Assembly (NCBI GenBank): GCA_964550165.1
Contig: CAZJYC010000063.1
Coordinates: forward strand, 1-14,014
Reading direction: 5' to 3'
Length of the DNA: 14,014 bases
DNA from: CAZJYC01 sp964550165
GTDB taxonomy: Bacteria > Acidobacteriota > Aminicenantia > Aminicenantales > Aminicenantaceae
Position 1 is the stretch's first letter; every line of letters starts with the position of its first letter. The notes under the pieces were generated by a model. It saw only the letters and a list, made by a program, of their open reading frames with translations, was not told where the DNA came from and did no database searches. Position numbers and translations under genes: made by a program. Shown here in pieces: positions 1 through 7,502 of the stretch.

Positions 1-1027
1 CGACCGGAGGATAGATGCCCTTGCGGTGAATCTCCCGGCTGATCATGATCTGCCCCTCTGTGATGTAGCCGGTCAGGTCGGCGATGGGATGTGTCTTGTC
101 ATCCTCAGGCATGGTCAGGATGGGGATGAGCGTTATCGAGCCTGTTTTGCCTTTGATTCTTCCTGCTCTCTCGTACATGGACGCCAGGTCGGTGTACAGA
201 TAGCCAGGATAGCCCCTCCGTCCGGGAACTTCCTTTCGCGCCGCGGAAATCTCTCTAAGAGCTTCAGCATAAAAGGTCATGTCCATCAAGATAACCAGGA
301 CATGCATATCCAGCTCGTAGGCCAGATACTCAGCGCAGGTTAGAGCCAGGCGCGGGGTGGCGATACGCTCGATCGGCGGCTCATTGGCCAGGTTGAGAAA
401 GAGAACGGCCCTTTCCAGCGCGCCGGTGTTGCGGAAATCCTCAATGAAAAAGTTTGCCTCCTCAAAAGTGATGCCCATGGCCCCGAAGACAACCGCAAAC
501 TTCTCTTCCTTCCCCAGGACTTTGGACTGACGGGCAATCTGGGCGGCAATCCGGGCATGAGGCAAGCCGCTTCCTGAAAACAGAGGAAGCTTCTGCCCCC
601 GGACCAAAGGATTCATGCCGTCGATGGTCGAAAGACCGGTCTGGATGAACTCCTGAGGGTAGTCGCGGGCATCAGGATTAATAGGGCTTCCGTGGATATC
701 GAGCATTTTTTTGGCGATGATTTGAGGGCCATTGTCCCTCGGCCTTCCTGACCCGTCAAAGATGCGGCCGACGATTTCTTCTGAAACTCCAAGCTGCTGG
801 GAGCGCCCTAAAAACCTCACCCGTGACTTTTCGACATCAAGCCCGATTGTGCCTTCAAAGACCTGGACGATCGCCCTTTCGGTGGAAACGTCAAGGACTG
901 TTCCCCGGCGCAGAAGCCCGTCTGCGGTCTCAATCTCCACCAGCTCTCCGTATTTCACGTCTTCAATTTTTTCAACGATGACCAGAGGACCTACGATGTT
1001 GGAAACTGTCAAATATTCCTTATGCAT
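1..1027 (-). CDS. ntpB: V/A-type ATPase subunit B (partial, C-terminus off the left edge)
   Basis: This is the regulatory, non-catalytic nucleotide-binding subunit that alternates with subunit A in the cytoplasmic A3B3 head. I translated 342 codons; about 100-120 residues of the C-terminus lie outside the window. The N-terminal beta-barrel begins MHKEYLTVSNIVGP. Where catalytic subunits have a P-loop, this protein has SGSGLPH (about residues 151-157), the hallmark of B subunits, followed by GITFEEANFF. The last visible residues, ITEGQIMISREIHRKGIYPP, match a strongly conserved B-subunit stretch. The ATG overlaps the end of subunit A by 8 nt (ATGCATAA), so translation is probably coupled; there is no strong Shine-Dalgarno sequence. 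In operons of this order subunit D follows B, and it would lie to the left of the window. Confidence 0.95.
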   Translation of the reverse strand, partial: MHKEYLTVSNIVGPLVIVEKIEDVKYGELVEIETADGLLRRGTVLDVSTERAIVQVFEGTIGLDVEKSRVRFLGRSQQLGVSEEIVGRIFDGSGRPRDNGPQIIAKKMLDIHGSPINPDARDYPQEFIQTGLSTIDGMNPLVRGQKLPLFSGSGLPHARIAAQIARQSKVLGKEEKFAVVFGAMGITFEEANFFIEDFRNTGALERAVLFLNLANEPPIERIATPRLALTCAEYLAYELDMHVLVILMDMTFYAEALREISAARKEVPGRRGYPGYLYTDLASMYERAGRIKGKTGSITLIPILTMPEDDKTHPIADLTGYITEGQIMISREIHRKGIYPPV

Positions 1028-2795
1028 CTTGCCCGACCATTCTTTTCTTCTCCGAGAATTCTTTAAAGGCATTGTCCACTTCGACGTAAGCTTCAATCAT
1101 GCCAGAACCATCTTCGGGAAGGAATTTCATCTTCGCAATTTTCTCCCTGACCTCAAGGGACAAAACCTCTTTCAGGCTCCAATCCTCCTCGAGCGTCTTG
1201 AGCCCCAAGCTATGAAAATGGAGAATCGTGCGCAGCATCAGATACTGTTTCCTCAGGGAGGTATAAGTGTCCTGAGGATGGAAGGCATTCTGATGGAGGA
1301 AGTCTTCGCGGATGGAGCGGGCAGACTCAAGAACAAGCCTATCCCTGGCTGAAAGCGATTCAACTCCGACCAGCCTGGCAATCTCCTGAAGCTCGGATTC
1401 CTCCTCAAGAAGCTGCATGGCTTGCTGCCTGAGGTCTGTGAATTCTTCTGCCACCTTTGAGTTGAGATAATCCTTGATGCTCTCGACATAAAGAGAATAG
1501 CTCAAGAGCCAGTTGATCGCCGGAAAATGACGCATGTTGGCCAGCCTGTCATCCAGGGCCCAGAAGACTTTAACCACCTTGAGCGTGGCCTGGACAACCG
1601 GGTCGGATAAATCCCCGCCCGGCGGAGAGACAGCGCCGATAACGCTCAAAGCGCCCTGCCTTTTATCCGAGCCGAGGCAGACCACTTTACCGGCTCGCTC
1701 GTAGAACTCCGCAAGCCGGCTGGCCAAATAAGCCGGGTATCCTTCCTCGCCCGGCATCTCCTCCATCCGGCCTGAAATCTCCCTCAGCGCCTCTGCCCAG
1801 CGGCTCGAAGAATCGGCCATCAGAGCCACTGAGTAGCCCATATCGCGGAAGTATTCGGCGATGGTCATGCCGGTGTAGATGGATGCCTCGCGGGCGGCGA
1901 CGGGCATGTTGGATGTGTTGGCAATGATCACTGTCCGCTCCAAGAGCGGCCGGCCCGTATGAGGGTCTATCAATTCAGGGAAGCTGAGCAGAAGGTCAGC
2001 GACTTCGTTTCCTCGCTCGCCGCAGGCGACAAAGACGATGATCTGGGCGTCCGACCATTTGGCCAGCTGATGCTGGACAACGGTTTTTCCGCTGCCGAAA
2101 GGACCTGGGACGCAGGCGGTTCCACCTTTGGCCAGGGGAAAGAGGGTATCGAGGACCCTCTGACCTGTGGAGAGGGGCTCATCGGGCATAAGCCTGGCCC
2201 GGACAGCTCTGTTTCTGCGGATCGACCAGGTCTGGATCATGGTGATATCCTTGACTTCCTTTTTGGTCTTGATGCGGCTGACGACATCGTCGACAAAGAA
2301 TTTTCCCTTTTTGATTTCAACCACCGTTCCGGCCGAGCCAGGAGGCGCCATGATTCTGTGCTTGACCAGCGGCGTCTCCTCCACTTCTCCCAGAAAATCT
2401 CCTTCGACGACATCCTGGCCTTTAGCGACCAGAGGATTAAATTCCCATTTTTTCTCCCGGTCCAGGGCTGGAGCGGCAATGCCCCTTGTCACAAAATCTC
2501 CTTCTTTGCTCCTGATGATATCCAGAGGCCTCTGGATTCCGTCATAGATGGAGCTGATCAACCCCGGGCCCAGCTCAACGCTCAAAGGCTTTCCGGTTAA
2601 ATAGACGGGCTCTTCCGGGCCCACACCTGTCGTATCTTCATAGACCTGGATAAAGGCTTTGTCTTCTCTGAGCTCAATAATCTCTCCGATAAGACTGAGC
2701 TCTCCAATCTTGACCATGTCGTACATCTTGGCTCCAAGGCAGCCTGAGGCCACAACCAAAGGACCGGCCACACGAATAATTTTAGCTTCTTTCAT
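1020..2795 (-). CDS. ntpA: V/A-type ATPase catalytic subunit A
   Basis: This is the catalytic ATP-hydrolysing or ATP-synthesising subunit, 591 aa, matching the usual 580-600 aa. From the chosen start MKEAKIIRVAGPLVV, the N-terminal barrel covers about residues 1-75 and the A-specific non-homologous insertion about 110-190. The P-loop GPFGSGKT lies at 231-238, and the catalytic-region motif GERGNE at about 259-264. SSSRWAEALREISGR is typical of the nucleotide-binding domain, and a helical C-terminal domain follows. The reading frame is open 17 codons further upstream, but the start at 2795 has a Shine-Dalgarno run right before it and aligns with the family N-terminus. It overlaps the end of subunit F by 14 nt and the start of B by 8 nt. 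Confidence 0.97.
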   Translation of the reverse strand: MKEAKIIRVAGPLVVASGCLGAKMYDMVKIGELSLIGEIIELREDKAFIQVYEDTTGVGPEEPVYLTGKPLSVELGPGLISSIYDGIQRPLDIIRSKEGDFVTRGIAAPALDREKKWEFNPLVAKGQDVVEGDFLGEVEETPLVKHRIMAPPGSAGTVVEIKKGKFFVDDVVSRIKTKKEVKDITMIQTWSIRRNRAVRARLMPDEPLSTGQRVLDTLFPLAKGGTACVPGPFGSGKTVVQHQLAKWSDAQIIVFVACGERGNEVADLLLSFPELIDPHTGRPLLERTVIIANTSNMPVAAREASIYTGMTIAEYFRDMGYSVALMADSSSRWAEALREISGRMEEMPGEEGYPAYLASRLAEFYERAGKVVCLGSDKRQGALSVIGAVSPPGGDLSDPVVQATLKVVKVFWALDDRLANMRHFPAINWLLSYSLYVESIKDYLNSKVAEEFTDLRQQAMQLLEEESELQEIARLVGVESLSARDRLVLESARSIREDFLHQNAFHPQDTYTSLRKQYLMLRTILHFHSLGLKTLEEDWSLKEVLSLEVREKIAKMKFLPEDGSGMIEAYVEVDNAFKEFSEKKRMVGQDA

Positions 2796-3123
2796 CTCCT
2801 CCTCTTTTCCTGACCAGGGAATCCGATCCTGTAGCCTTGATGGCAATGTCTCTTAAGAGCTGCCCGAGATAATCCGTCACCTTCCTGTAATCCGAAAACC
2901 CAACCACAACAGGACAAAGTTTTTCTTTCAGAGCCTCTCTCTCCTCCCTCAAGCCTTCAAACAGGCTTTCATGCAAGAAGCAGATAGCATAATTTTCTCT
3001 GGCGATTGTCTCCATGACCTGCGTGGCCTCTGCCAGGCTTTTCGGAGAAAAGACCTTCATTCCGATGGCTCTTAAAGCAAAAACGAGGTCCGAATCTCCG
3101 ACCACAGCCACTTTTTCAAACAT
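2782..3123 (-). CDS. ntpG: V/A-type ATPase subunit F (NtpG-type central-stalk protein)
   Basis: This is a 113-aa soluble protein beginning MFEKVAVVGDSDLVFALRAIGMKVF, typical of the small Rossmann-like F subunit, which sits on the central rotor with subunit D. The family is about 100-115 aa, so the length fits. GDSD and the AIGMKVF strand-helix unit are the recognisable parts; the C-terminal half is lysine- and arginine-rich. It begins inside the end of subunit C (8-nt overlap) and ends inside subunit A (14-nt overlap). An AAAGGA about 12 nt before the ATG is a weak ribosome binding site, so coupling with subunit C is likely. The symbol follows E. hirae ntp naming, where NtpG corresponds to subunit F. 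Confidence 0.88.
   Translation of the reverse strand: MFEKVAVVGDSDLVFALRAIGMKVFSPKSLAEATQVMETIARENYAICFLHESLFEGLREEREALKEKLCPVVVGFSDYRKVTDYLGQLLRDIAIKATGSDSLVRKRGGDERS
2796..2805 (-). promoter_or_regulatory. Ribosome binding site deciding the ntpA start
   Basis: On the minus strand AGAGGAGGAG directly precedes ATG at 2795. The AGGAGG core is only 2 nt from the ATG, while an overlapping GAGG gives 5 nt. This site lies inside the end of the subunit F gene and supports the shorter 591-aa start over the longer open frame beginning at 2846. Confidence 0.7.
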
Positions 3124-3901
3124 AGGTTTCGCTTATCCTTTCTTTCAAGAAGCCCGGAGGAATCCGAGTGAGTTTTCCAACACCGAGAAGCCTTACCAGA
3201 TTCAACTCCCTTTTTTTCGCCAGCCCATAGGCATAGACCGGCTCGGGTCCAAAAATGATGTATTTCGCTCTCTGCAGGTATGCCATCAGGAAATCCTCGA
3301 TCCTGCGCTCCAGATCAACAAAAGTCTCCCTCTCTTCAAGGACATCCGTCGCTTTCGTCCAGAGATCTTTGTAGGGAGTGGCATGAATTTTTTCCCCTAT
3401 TTCTGAGAAAGAGAGCTCAAAATTCTGGAGAAAGATTTTCTCATCCAGAAAGCCGCCTTTTATTGTCAATGTCTCCAGCTTTTCTCTCGAAAAACCCGAA
3501 TATTTGACTCGGCAGAAGATCTTGATATTTGCCAGGTCGATTCTGTGCCGGGTGTAGTCGCGGATAAAAGGATATCCACACTGTGCGGCCATGGACAGAG
3601 TCTCATCAGGCTGGCTCTCTTCGCGAAAAATTTCCAGAATATTTTTTTCGGGAAGGAGCTCCTCCATCGACCGCAAGAGGCTTTCTTCCTCCTTGTCGAG
3701 GTATTCATCCAGAGCATCTGAATCTTCAACCTGAATCAACTCTTCCCGAAAACTTCCCGCATCGAAAATGACTTTCATGGCCGAGGAAAAATCGGGCTCA
3801 TCGGCCGCTTCCCGGAAAACAGCTTTCCCGACCAGCTTTTTCTCCAGGGCTCGCACCCTGCCGACGGCATAAGCATAGTCAAGACGGGGAAGTCTTTTCA
3901 T
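3116..3901 (-). CDS. ntpC: V/A-type ATPase subunit C (AC39/d-type), short form
   Basis: This is the socket subunit joining the central rotor shaft to the membrane c/K ring. It has 261 aa and is highly charged. It starts KRLPRLDYAYAVGRVRALE, where the Y-x-Y-x-x-x-R/x-x-R/x-L-E pattern is typical of the family. It ends with the diagnostic segment IIFGPEPVYAYGLAKKREL followed by VGKL (about residues 213-245). Archaeal and Enterococcus homologues are nearer 330 aa, so this is a compact version with less helical material in the middle. The ATG shares an ATGA with the stop of subunit E, and a GAGG lies 10 nt upstream. I am confident of the family and less so of the significance of the length. Confidence 0.9.
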   Translation of the reverse strand: MKRLPRLDYAYAVGRVRALEKKLVGKAVFREAADEPDFSSAMKVIFDAGSFREELIQVEDSDALDEYLDKEEESLLRSMEELLPEKNILEIFREESQPDETLSMAAQCGYPFIRDYTRHRIDLANIKIFCRVKYSGFSREKLETLTIKGGFLDEKIFLQNFELSFSEIGEKIHATPYKDLWTKATDVLEERETFVDLERRIEDFLMAYLQRAKYIIFGPEPVYAYGLAKKRELNLVRLLGVGKLTRIPPGFLKERISETYV

Positions 3902-4314
3902 ATTTTTAAAGCCTCGATGATTTCATTTTCAAGCCTTGTGCGCAACTCCTCCTTGAGTCTTTCCGCGTCATAGGGTTCTTCCCGTTCGCCCTTTTTTGTA
4001 ATGATTTTTCTCTTCAATTTGTTCTTGCTCCCGACGCTTTCCTGAAAGGCAGCCTCCAGCGCCTTTTCAACGAGCTCTTTTTTGAAGGCGAGAATTTTTA
4101 TTTTTTTCTCCAGCCGCGCCAGGGTGACAATCCGGCTCGCATCCAATTGGCCCCGTCTTTCGGCTTCTTTGATCAGGGCCCCGGCCAGTCCGGAAGCTTC
4201 CTTGAGGACGCTGCCTTTTATCTCATCGGCCTTTTTCCGGCTCTCCACAATGATATTATCGGCCTCAGCCTGGGCATCATCCAGAATTTTCTTCAGAATC
4301 TTCTCTAAGCTCAT
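3898..4314 (-). CDS. ntpE: V/A-type ATPase subunit E, unusually short
   Basis: This is a peripheral-stalk subunit that forms a coiled-coil stator with the G/H-type subunit and holds the A3B3 head still. It has 138 aa. Residues 1-95 are a long charged helix (SLEKILKKILDDAQAEADNI, then LARLEKKIKILAFKKELVEK), typical of the E N-terminal half. The usual protein is around 190-200 aa with a C-terminal alpha/beta domain that binds the B subunit. Here only about 40 charged residues remain, and they show little of that domain. The gene ends with a normal 4-nt ATGA overlap into subunit C, so the shortness is not an obvious frameshift. It starts 10 nt after the subunit K stop and has no clear Shine-Dalgarno sequence. 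The assignment rests on coiled-coil character plus its place between K and C. Confidence 0.8.
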   Translation of the reverse strand: MSLEKILKKILDDAQAEADNIIVESRKKADEIKGSVLKEASGLAGALIKEAERRGQLDASRIVTLARLEKKIKILAFKKELVEKALEAAFQESVGSKNKLKRKIITKKGEREEPYDAERLKEELRTRLENEIIEALKI

Positions 4315-4324
4315 GACAGAAAAT

Positions 4325-4798
4325 TTAGAGCTTTATCCCGTTGAGCAGAAGAATGGTAATCAACAGCCCCAGAACGGCATAAGTTTCCACCAGGGCGCCC
4401 ATGATAAGAGGCTTGGTCATCTCCTTGGGCTGCTTGGCAACCATGTAAATGCCAGAGGCACAAACTTTTCCTTGATGGATGGCGGAAACAAGGCCGGCAA
4501 AAGCGACAGGAAGGCAGGCGATGAGAATTTGCCATCCCTGATAAACTGTGGGAGTGGCTAATGTTCCCGTTGTCAGGCCCAGCTTGAGAATGACCAGAAA
4601 GCCGCTTAAAAAACCATAGATGCCCTGCGTGCCGGGGAGAGCCACCAGCAGAAGGAGGCTTCCGAACTTTTCCGGATCCTCGCTCATAACGCCGCTCGAG
4701 GCCTGGCCGGCAAGTCCAATCCCTATGGCCGAGCCAATTCCGCCGAGAATAACGGCCAGGGCTCCTCCAAAAACTGCCAACGTTAAACCTAACGCCAT
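4325..4798 (-). CDS. ntpK: V-type ATPase membrane ring subunit K (proteolipid, Na+-type)
   Basis: This is the rotor-ring subunit that carries the transported ion. It has 157 aa and four membrane helices arising from a duplicated hairpin, as in E. hirae NtpK (156 aa). Only the second hairpin has the essential carboxylate, Glu138 in ALVETYAVLG. The residues named as Na+ ligands in NtpK all have counterparts here: Leu54, Thr57 and Gln58 in LPGTQGIYGF, Gln109 in IHQGKV, and Glu138. The first hairpin carries GIGSAIGIGLAGQA. From family knowledge, this points to Na+ rather than H+ coupling. The start is fixed by AAGGAGG 9 nt before ATG, the best ribosome binding site in the operon, which suits a subunit needed in about ten copies. 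Confidence 0.95.
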   Translation of the reverse strand: MALGLTLAVFGGALAVILGGIGSAIGIGLAGQASSGVMSEDPEKFGSLLLLVALPGTQGIYGFLSGFLVILKLGLTTGTLATPTVYQGWQILIACLPVAFAGLVSAIHQGKVCASGIYMVAKQPKEMTKPLIMGALVETYAVLGLLITILLLNGIKL

Positions 4799-4836
4799 TT
4801 CTTTCGACCTCCTTACGGTCTCAGAGAGAAATTTTC

Positions 4837-6747
4837 TTAAATGAATTCAACATACTTGTTTTCAAGCGCAAAGGGCTTGAAGGGTTTACCTCCGGATTTG
4901 AAAAATTTATTAAAAAACTCGACAAACTGAAGGCGCATGGAATGGACAAATCCTCCCAAGAAGCTGATCGCAAGGTTGAACAGGTGGCCTCCGACAAAAA
5001 TCAGAGCCGCGAACAGCCAGCCCAGCCAGGGGATGGCCAGGGCCGTTTGGGAGAGGGTGTTCACTACCATGGCCACAACGGTGGTGCTCAGACCGAGAGC
5101 CAGCAGCCGGGAATAGGAAAGGATATCCGCGACATAGCGGGAGATGTCATAGAGGCTGTAAAGGCCGCCAAAAAACCGGGCAAAGGGATTACGGCTGGGA
5201 GAAGCAAAAAAGACAATCCCGGCCGCGCCCAGCAAGGAAAGGATTCCCCAGAGAGTCTGTTTGGTCAGAGCGAAAAGCCCTAAAGAAGGCAGGAGAAGAA
5301 GCCATCCGCCCTGGACAAAAAGGGGCTGAAGGTACTTCTTATTCCTCAGGCCGTCAATCATGTTGAGCAATGTCCCAAACCAGACCTGGATAAATCCCAA
5401 GCCGAGGGAGAGATAGAGGAAGGAAAGGGGATTCTGGAGAGGGTCGATGAGCATCAGTTTCCGCAGGGGAAAACCAAACCACCCTCCGAACAAAGTGCCA
5501 AAGATGATGTTGGAAACACCCAAGAGCAGAAGCAACTTCAAGAATTGAAGCAGACCGCCCTTAGGCTTTACGAATTTGATGAAGAGAAAGCTTGAGAGAG
5601 CGACAGCCAGGCCGTACCCGGCTTCGCTGACGCACAGTCCGACGAAGATGAAAAAAAACGGTGCCAGGGGCCGGGTAGGGTCAAAGGAACCCCTCTGAGG
5701 CAGTCCATAAAGCCTGGTCACAATCTCAAAAGGCTTGCTCGGCCTTGGATTTTCGAGGATAACGGGCGGCTCCTCTTCAGGAAGGGCAGGCCGCACATAA
5801 ACCTCGACCATCTCCGAATACGGCCTGAGCTTGGACTTGAGTTTCTTTATATCTGAGGAGCAAACCCAACCTTCCAGATAAAATGTCGTCTCGGTCTCTC
5901 CCAAAAGGCGGGAGGAGGAAATTTTATCCCTTTCGTTAAGAAGAACATCGTAAACACGTTTGAGCTCTTCGCTGCGGGCAGAAAGTTTCCGGCCCTCCTC
6001 CTCAAGGTCATTCAACCTTTCTCTGCTTTCTTCTATTTCCTTTTCTATTTTAACCAGGATATCCTTAACTCTATCCTGCTCCAAAGCCCTCTTCAAGATG
6101 GCTTCTGTAAAATAGAGCGGGGTTAAGTTTAAATCTTTAAGGGTTTGTTCAAAATGATCTTTTTCCTCACTGGGATAGATAACCAGGACATAAATCTTTC
6201 TTTTTTCCAGGCTGACAACCTCATGCCATAAGGCCTCCTCGTCCGCAAGCTTCTGCAAATCTTCGTAGCGAGGCGGCGGTAACGCCCCAAGAAGGACTTC
6301 AGCCGAGACTGTAGGCTTGATAGACCTTAAGGGCAGCTCTAAAGACACAAGGGGCAAGAGGAATTCCTTTTCTTTCTCTAAAAACTTCATGCGGGAGATG
6401 AGCTCGTTTTTCTCCTCTTTTTGTTTTTCAACCTTCTCCAAAATGGGCAAATAGTCATAGTTTAAGACCTCGTTTCTTTTTTGCCGCTCCACCTGCGGCT
6501 TTTGAGCGAAGAGCTTTTTCACGAAGCCTTTCTCTTCCCAGTGCGAAAGATAGGCCAGGGCATGCGATAACCGATGGAGCCGGTGCTCCAGCGCAGAGAC
6601 TTCTGCAGCCGAAGACTTCAGCTCCAGCTCTTCGATGTTTGTTTTTTCAAGCTGAATCAGACCTTCTTCCTGCAGTGAGGAGAGGACATCCATCCTCAGG
6701 TTGCTGGGGGCAAGTATCTGGACTTTCTGGATTTCGGCGATGGCCAT
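4837..6747 (-). CDS. ntpI: V/A-type ATPase membrane stator subunit I (a-type)
   Basis: This is the stator that passes ions to the K ring. It has 636 aa. Residues 1-340 are cytoplasmic and largely coiled coil (helical stretches about 50-130 and 215-275, with the alpha/beta module LEGWV at about 291-295). Residues 360-605 are membrane-embedded, with about seven to eight hydrophobic helices. DPTRPLAPFFFIFVG leads into the first helix. Two arginines match those facing the ring ion site in this family: Arg547 in YSRLLALGL and Arg605 in HSMRLQFVEF. Glu375 in SEAGYG is also a usual family position. It starts 3 nt after the upstream gene's stop with only a weak ribosome binding site, so coupling is likely. 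A 38-nt gap then leads to subunit K. Confidence 0.95.
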   Translation of the reverse strand: MAIAEIQKVQILAPSNLRMDVLSSLQEEGLIQLEKTNIEELELKSSAAEVSALEHRLHRLSHALAYLSHWEEKGFVKKLFAQKPQVERQKRNEVLNYDYLPILEKVEKQKEEKNELISRMKFLEKEKEFLLPLVSLELPLRSIKPTVSAEVLLGALPPPRYEDLQKLADEEALWHEVVSLEKRKIYVLVIYPSEEKDHFEQTLKDLNLTPLYFTEAILKRALEQDRVKDILVKIEKEIEESRERLNDLEEEGRKLSARSEELKRVYDVLLNERDKISSSRLLGETETTFYLEGWVCSSDIKKLKSKLRPYSEMVEVYVRPALPEEEPPVILENPRPSKPFEIVTRLYGLPQRGSFDPTRPLAPFFFIFVGLCVSEAGYGLAVALSSFLFIKFVKPKGGLLQFLKLLLLLGVSNIIFGTLFGGWFGFPLRKLMLIDPLQNPLSFLYLSLGLGFIQVWFGTLLNMIDGLRNKKYLQPLFVQGGWLLLLPSLGLFALTKQTLWGILSLLGAAGIVFFASPSRNPFARFFGGLYSLYDISRYVADILSYSRLLALGLSTTVVAMVVNTLSQTALAIPWLGWLFAALIFVGGHLFNLAISFLGGFVHSMRLQFVEFFNKFFKSGGKPFKPFALENKYVEFI

Positions 6748-6750
6748 AAG

Positions 6751-7110
6751 CTAAATCGTCCCTTCTTCGAAAAATTGTCTTATTTTCTCAGCTGCTCTTT
6801 GTACTGCCCGAGACATCAGCTTTTCAGCCTGGAGGCGGATGGCTGCGATTTCTTCCTCAGCTTCCTTCCTGATTTTTTCTGCCTCTTTTTCAGCCTCACT
6901 GATCAGGCGGTTCCTCGTCTCTTCGCCATTTTTTTTTGCCTGTATGATGCGATTTTCTTTGATTCTTTTCGCTTCCTCATAGGTTTCACGGATGATTCTG
7001 GCGGCCTTTTTCTCCCGGGCATCCTGAACGATTTGCCGGGCTTTCTCTTCTGTTTCTTTGATTTTCTGCAGGGCGGAAAGGGCTCCCCCTTCTCCTTTTT
7101 CGTTGCTCAT
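6751..7110 (-). CDS. ntpF: V/A-type ATPase peripheral-stalk subunit (G/H type, NtpF-like)
   Basis: This is a 119-aa protein that is almost entirely one charged helix, rich in Lys, Glu, Arg and Ala (for example RLISEAEKEAEKIRKEAEEE at about residues 68-87), with no membrane segment. In V/A-ATPases a protein of this kind pairs with subunit E to form the stator stalk. Its place as first gene of the operon, directly before subunit I, matches E. hirae ntpF. Sequence alone cannot separate it from any other coiled coil, so the call rests on gene order. AGGAG lies 12 nt before the ATG, a somewhat long spacing. Two candidate promoters lie 24 and 98 nt upstream. Confidence 0.82.
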   Translation of the reverse strand: MSNEKGEGGALSALQKIKETEEKARQIVQDAREKKAARIIRETYEEAKRIKENRIIQAKKNGEETRNRLISEAEKEAEKIRKEAEEEIAAIRLQAEKLMSRAVQRAAEKIRQFFEEGTI

Positions 7111-7140
7111 GTTTGACTTTTTCTCCTGGGGCCAGCCTGA

Positions 7141-7169
7141 ATCATACTAAAATCCATTTGCTTTAAAAA
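7141..7169 (-). promoter_or_regulatory. Candidate proximal promoter (P2) of the ATPase operon
   Basis: On the minus strand a -10 box TATGAT (7146-7141, 5 of 6 matches) lies 17 nt after TTTTTA (7169-7164, 3 of 6). Transcription would start near 7134, giving a leader of about 24 nt before the first ATPase gene. The sequence closely resembles the distal promoter, which raises its credibility somewhat. Confidence 0.4.
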
Positions 7170-7214
7170 GAATTTTGATTTTTCCTTCTTTTTCCTGGAG
7201 AAATTTAAAGAGCT

Positions 7215-7243
7215 ATTATATCTAATGCCTTTTGCTTTTTAAA
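7215..7243 (-). promoter_or_regulatory. Candidate distal promoter (P1) of the ATPase operon
   Basis: On the minus strand a perfect -10 box TATAAT (7220-7215) lies 17 nt after TTTAAA (7243-7238, 4 of 6 matches to TTGACA). The predicted start is near 7208, with a leader of about 98 nt. It lies just downstream of the candidate structured RNA's 3' end, so it can drive the ATPase operon independently. Confidence 0.55.
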
Positions 7244-7258
7244 GATAGTCTCTCTCAT

Positions 7259-7442
7259 AAAAAGCATCTTTTTCCCGTTACGGAGAGAGAGATTTGATCG
7301 ATTAATGAATGGAGGAGCTGGTTTCCGTCCGTCCGAAGCCCATGAAGGGGGTGGGAGGGTCCTTGGCGAGGAGGGATGGAAACCAGCACTGTTAGAGTTG
7401 GCTTTTATCATCATCTGCCTTCACGGGAAAAAAGATGCTTCC
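7259..7442 (-). ncRNA. Candidate structured RNA, 6S-RNA-like architecture
   Basis: The 392-nt gap between the two minus-strand genes contains a rod-shaped dyad. A closing stem pairs 7262-7278 with 7423-7440 (17 bp with one bulged A). The two sides of a central bubble are 35 and 38 nt. An inner stem pairs 7317-7326 with 7378-7387 (GCTGGTTTCC, perfect 10 bp), then one mismatch and 3 more pairs, capped by a C-rich apical region of about 45 nt. On the minus strand, TATTAT at 7454-7449 places the start at G7442, exactly where the stem begins. Five U's (7263-7259) follow the stem at the other end. The length (~184 nt), closing stem, bubble and terminal stem resemble 6S RNA, which binds sigma70 RNA polymerase; that identity is inference from shape only. 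It could instead be another structured RNA or a palindromic repeat. Confidence 0.5.
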
Positions 7443-7448
7443 TTTCTC

Positions 7449-7477
7449 ATAATACCCAGATTTTGCTTGTGACGGAA
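7449..7477 (-). promoter_or_regulatory. Candidate promoter of the structured RNA
   Basis: On the minus strand TATTAT (7454-7449, 5 of 6) lies 17 nt after TTCCGT (7477-7472), which matches the -35 consensus only at its first two bases. The call rests mainly on the -10 box being exactly 7 nt before the first base of the RNA's closing stem. Confidence 0.35.
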
Positions 7478-7502
7478 AATCATGCTATGGATACTCTGTT
7501 TA

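Noticed and set aside
1959..2600. Plus-strand frame of 213 aa opposite subunit A
   Set aside because: It is antisense to a strongly conserved catalytic-subunit sequence and has no independent support.
7347..7375. G-quadruplex in the plus-strand G-rich loop (GGGGGTGGGAGGG)
   Set aside because: Only three G-tracts are close together; the fourth is 13 nt away, longer than normal quadruplex loops. The favoured RNA strand is the C-rich one.
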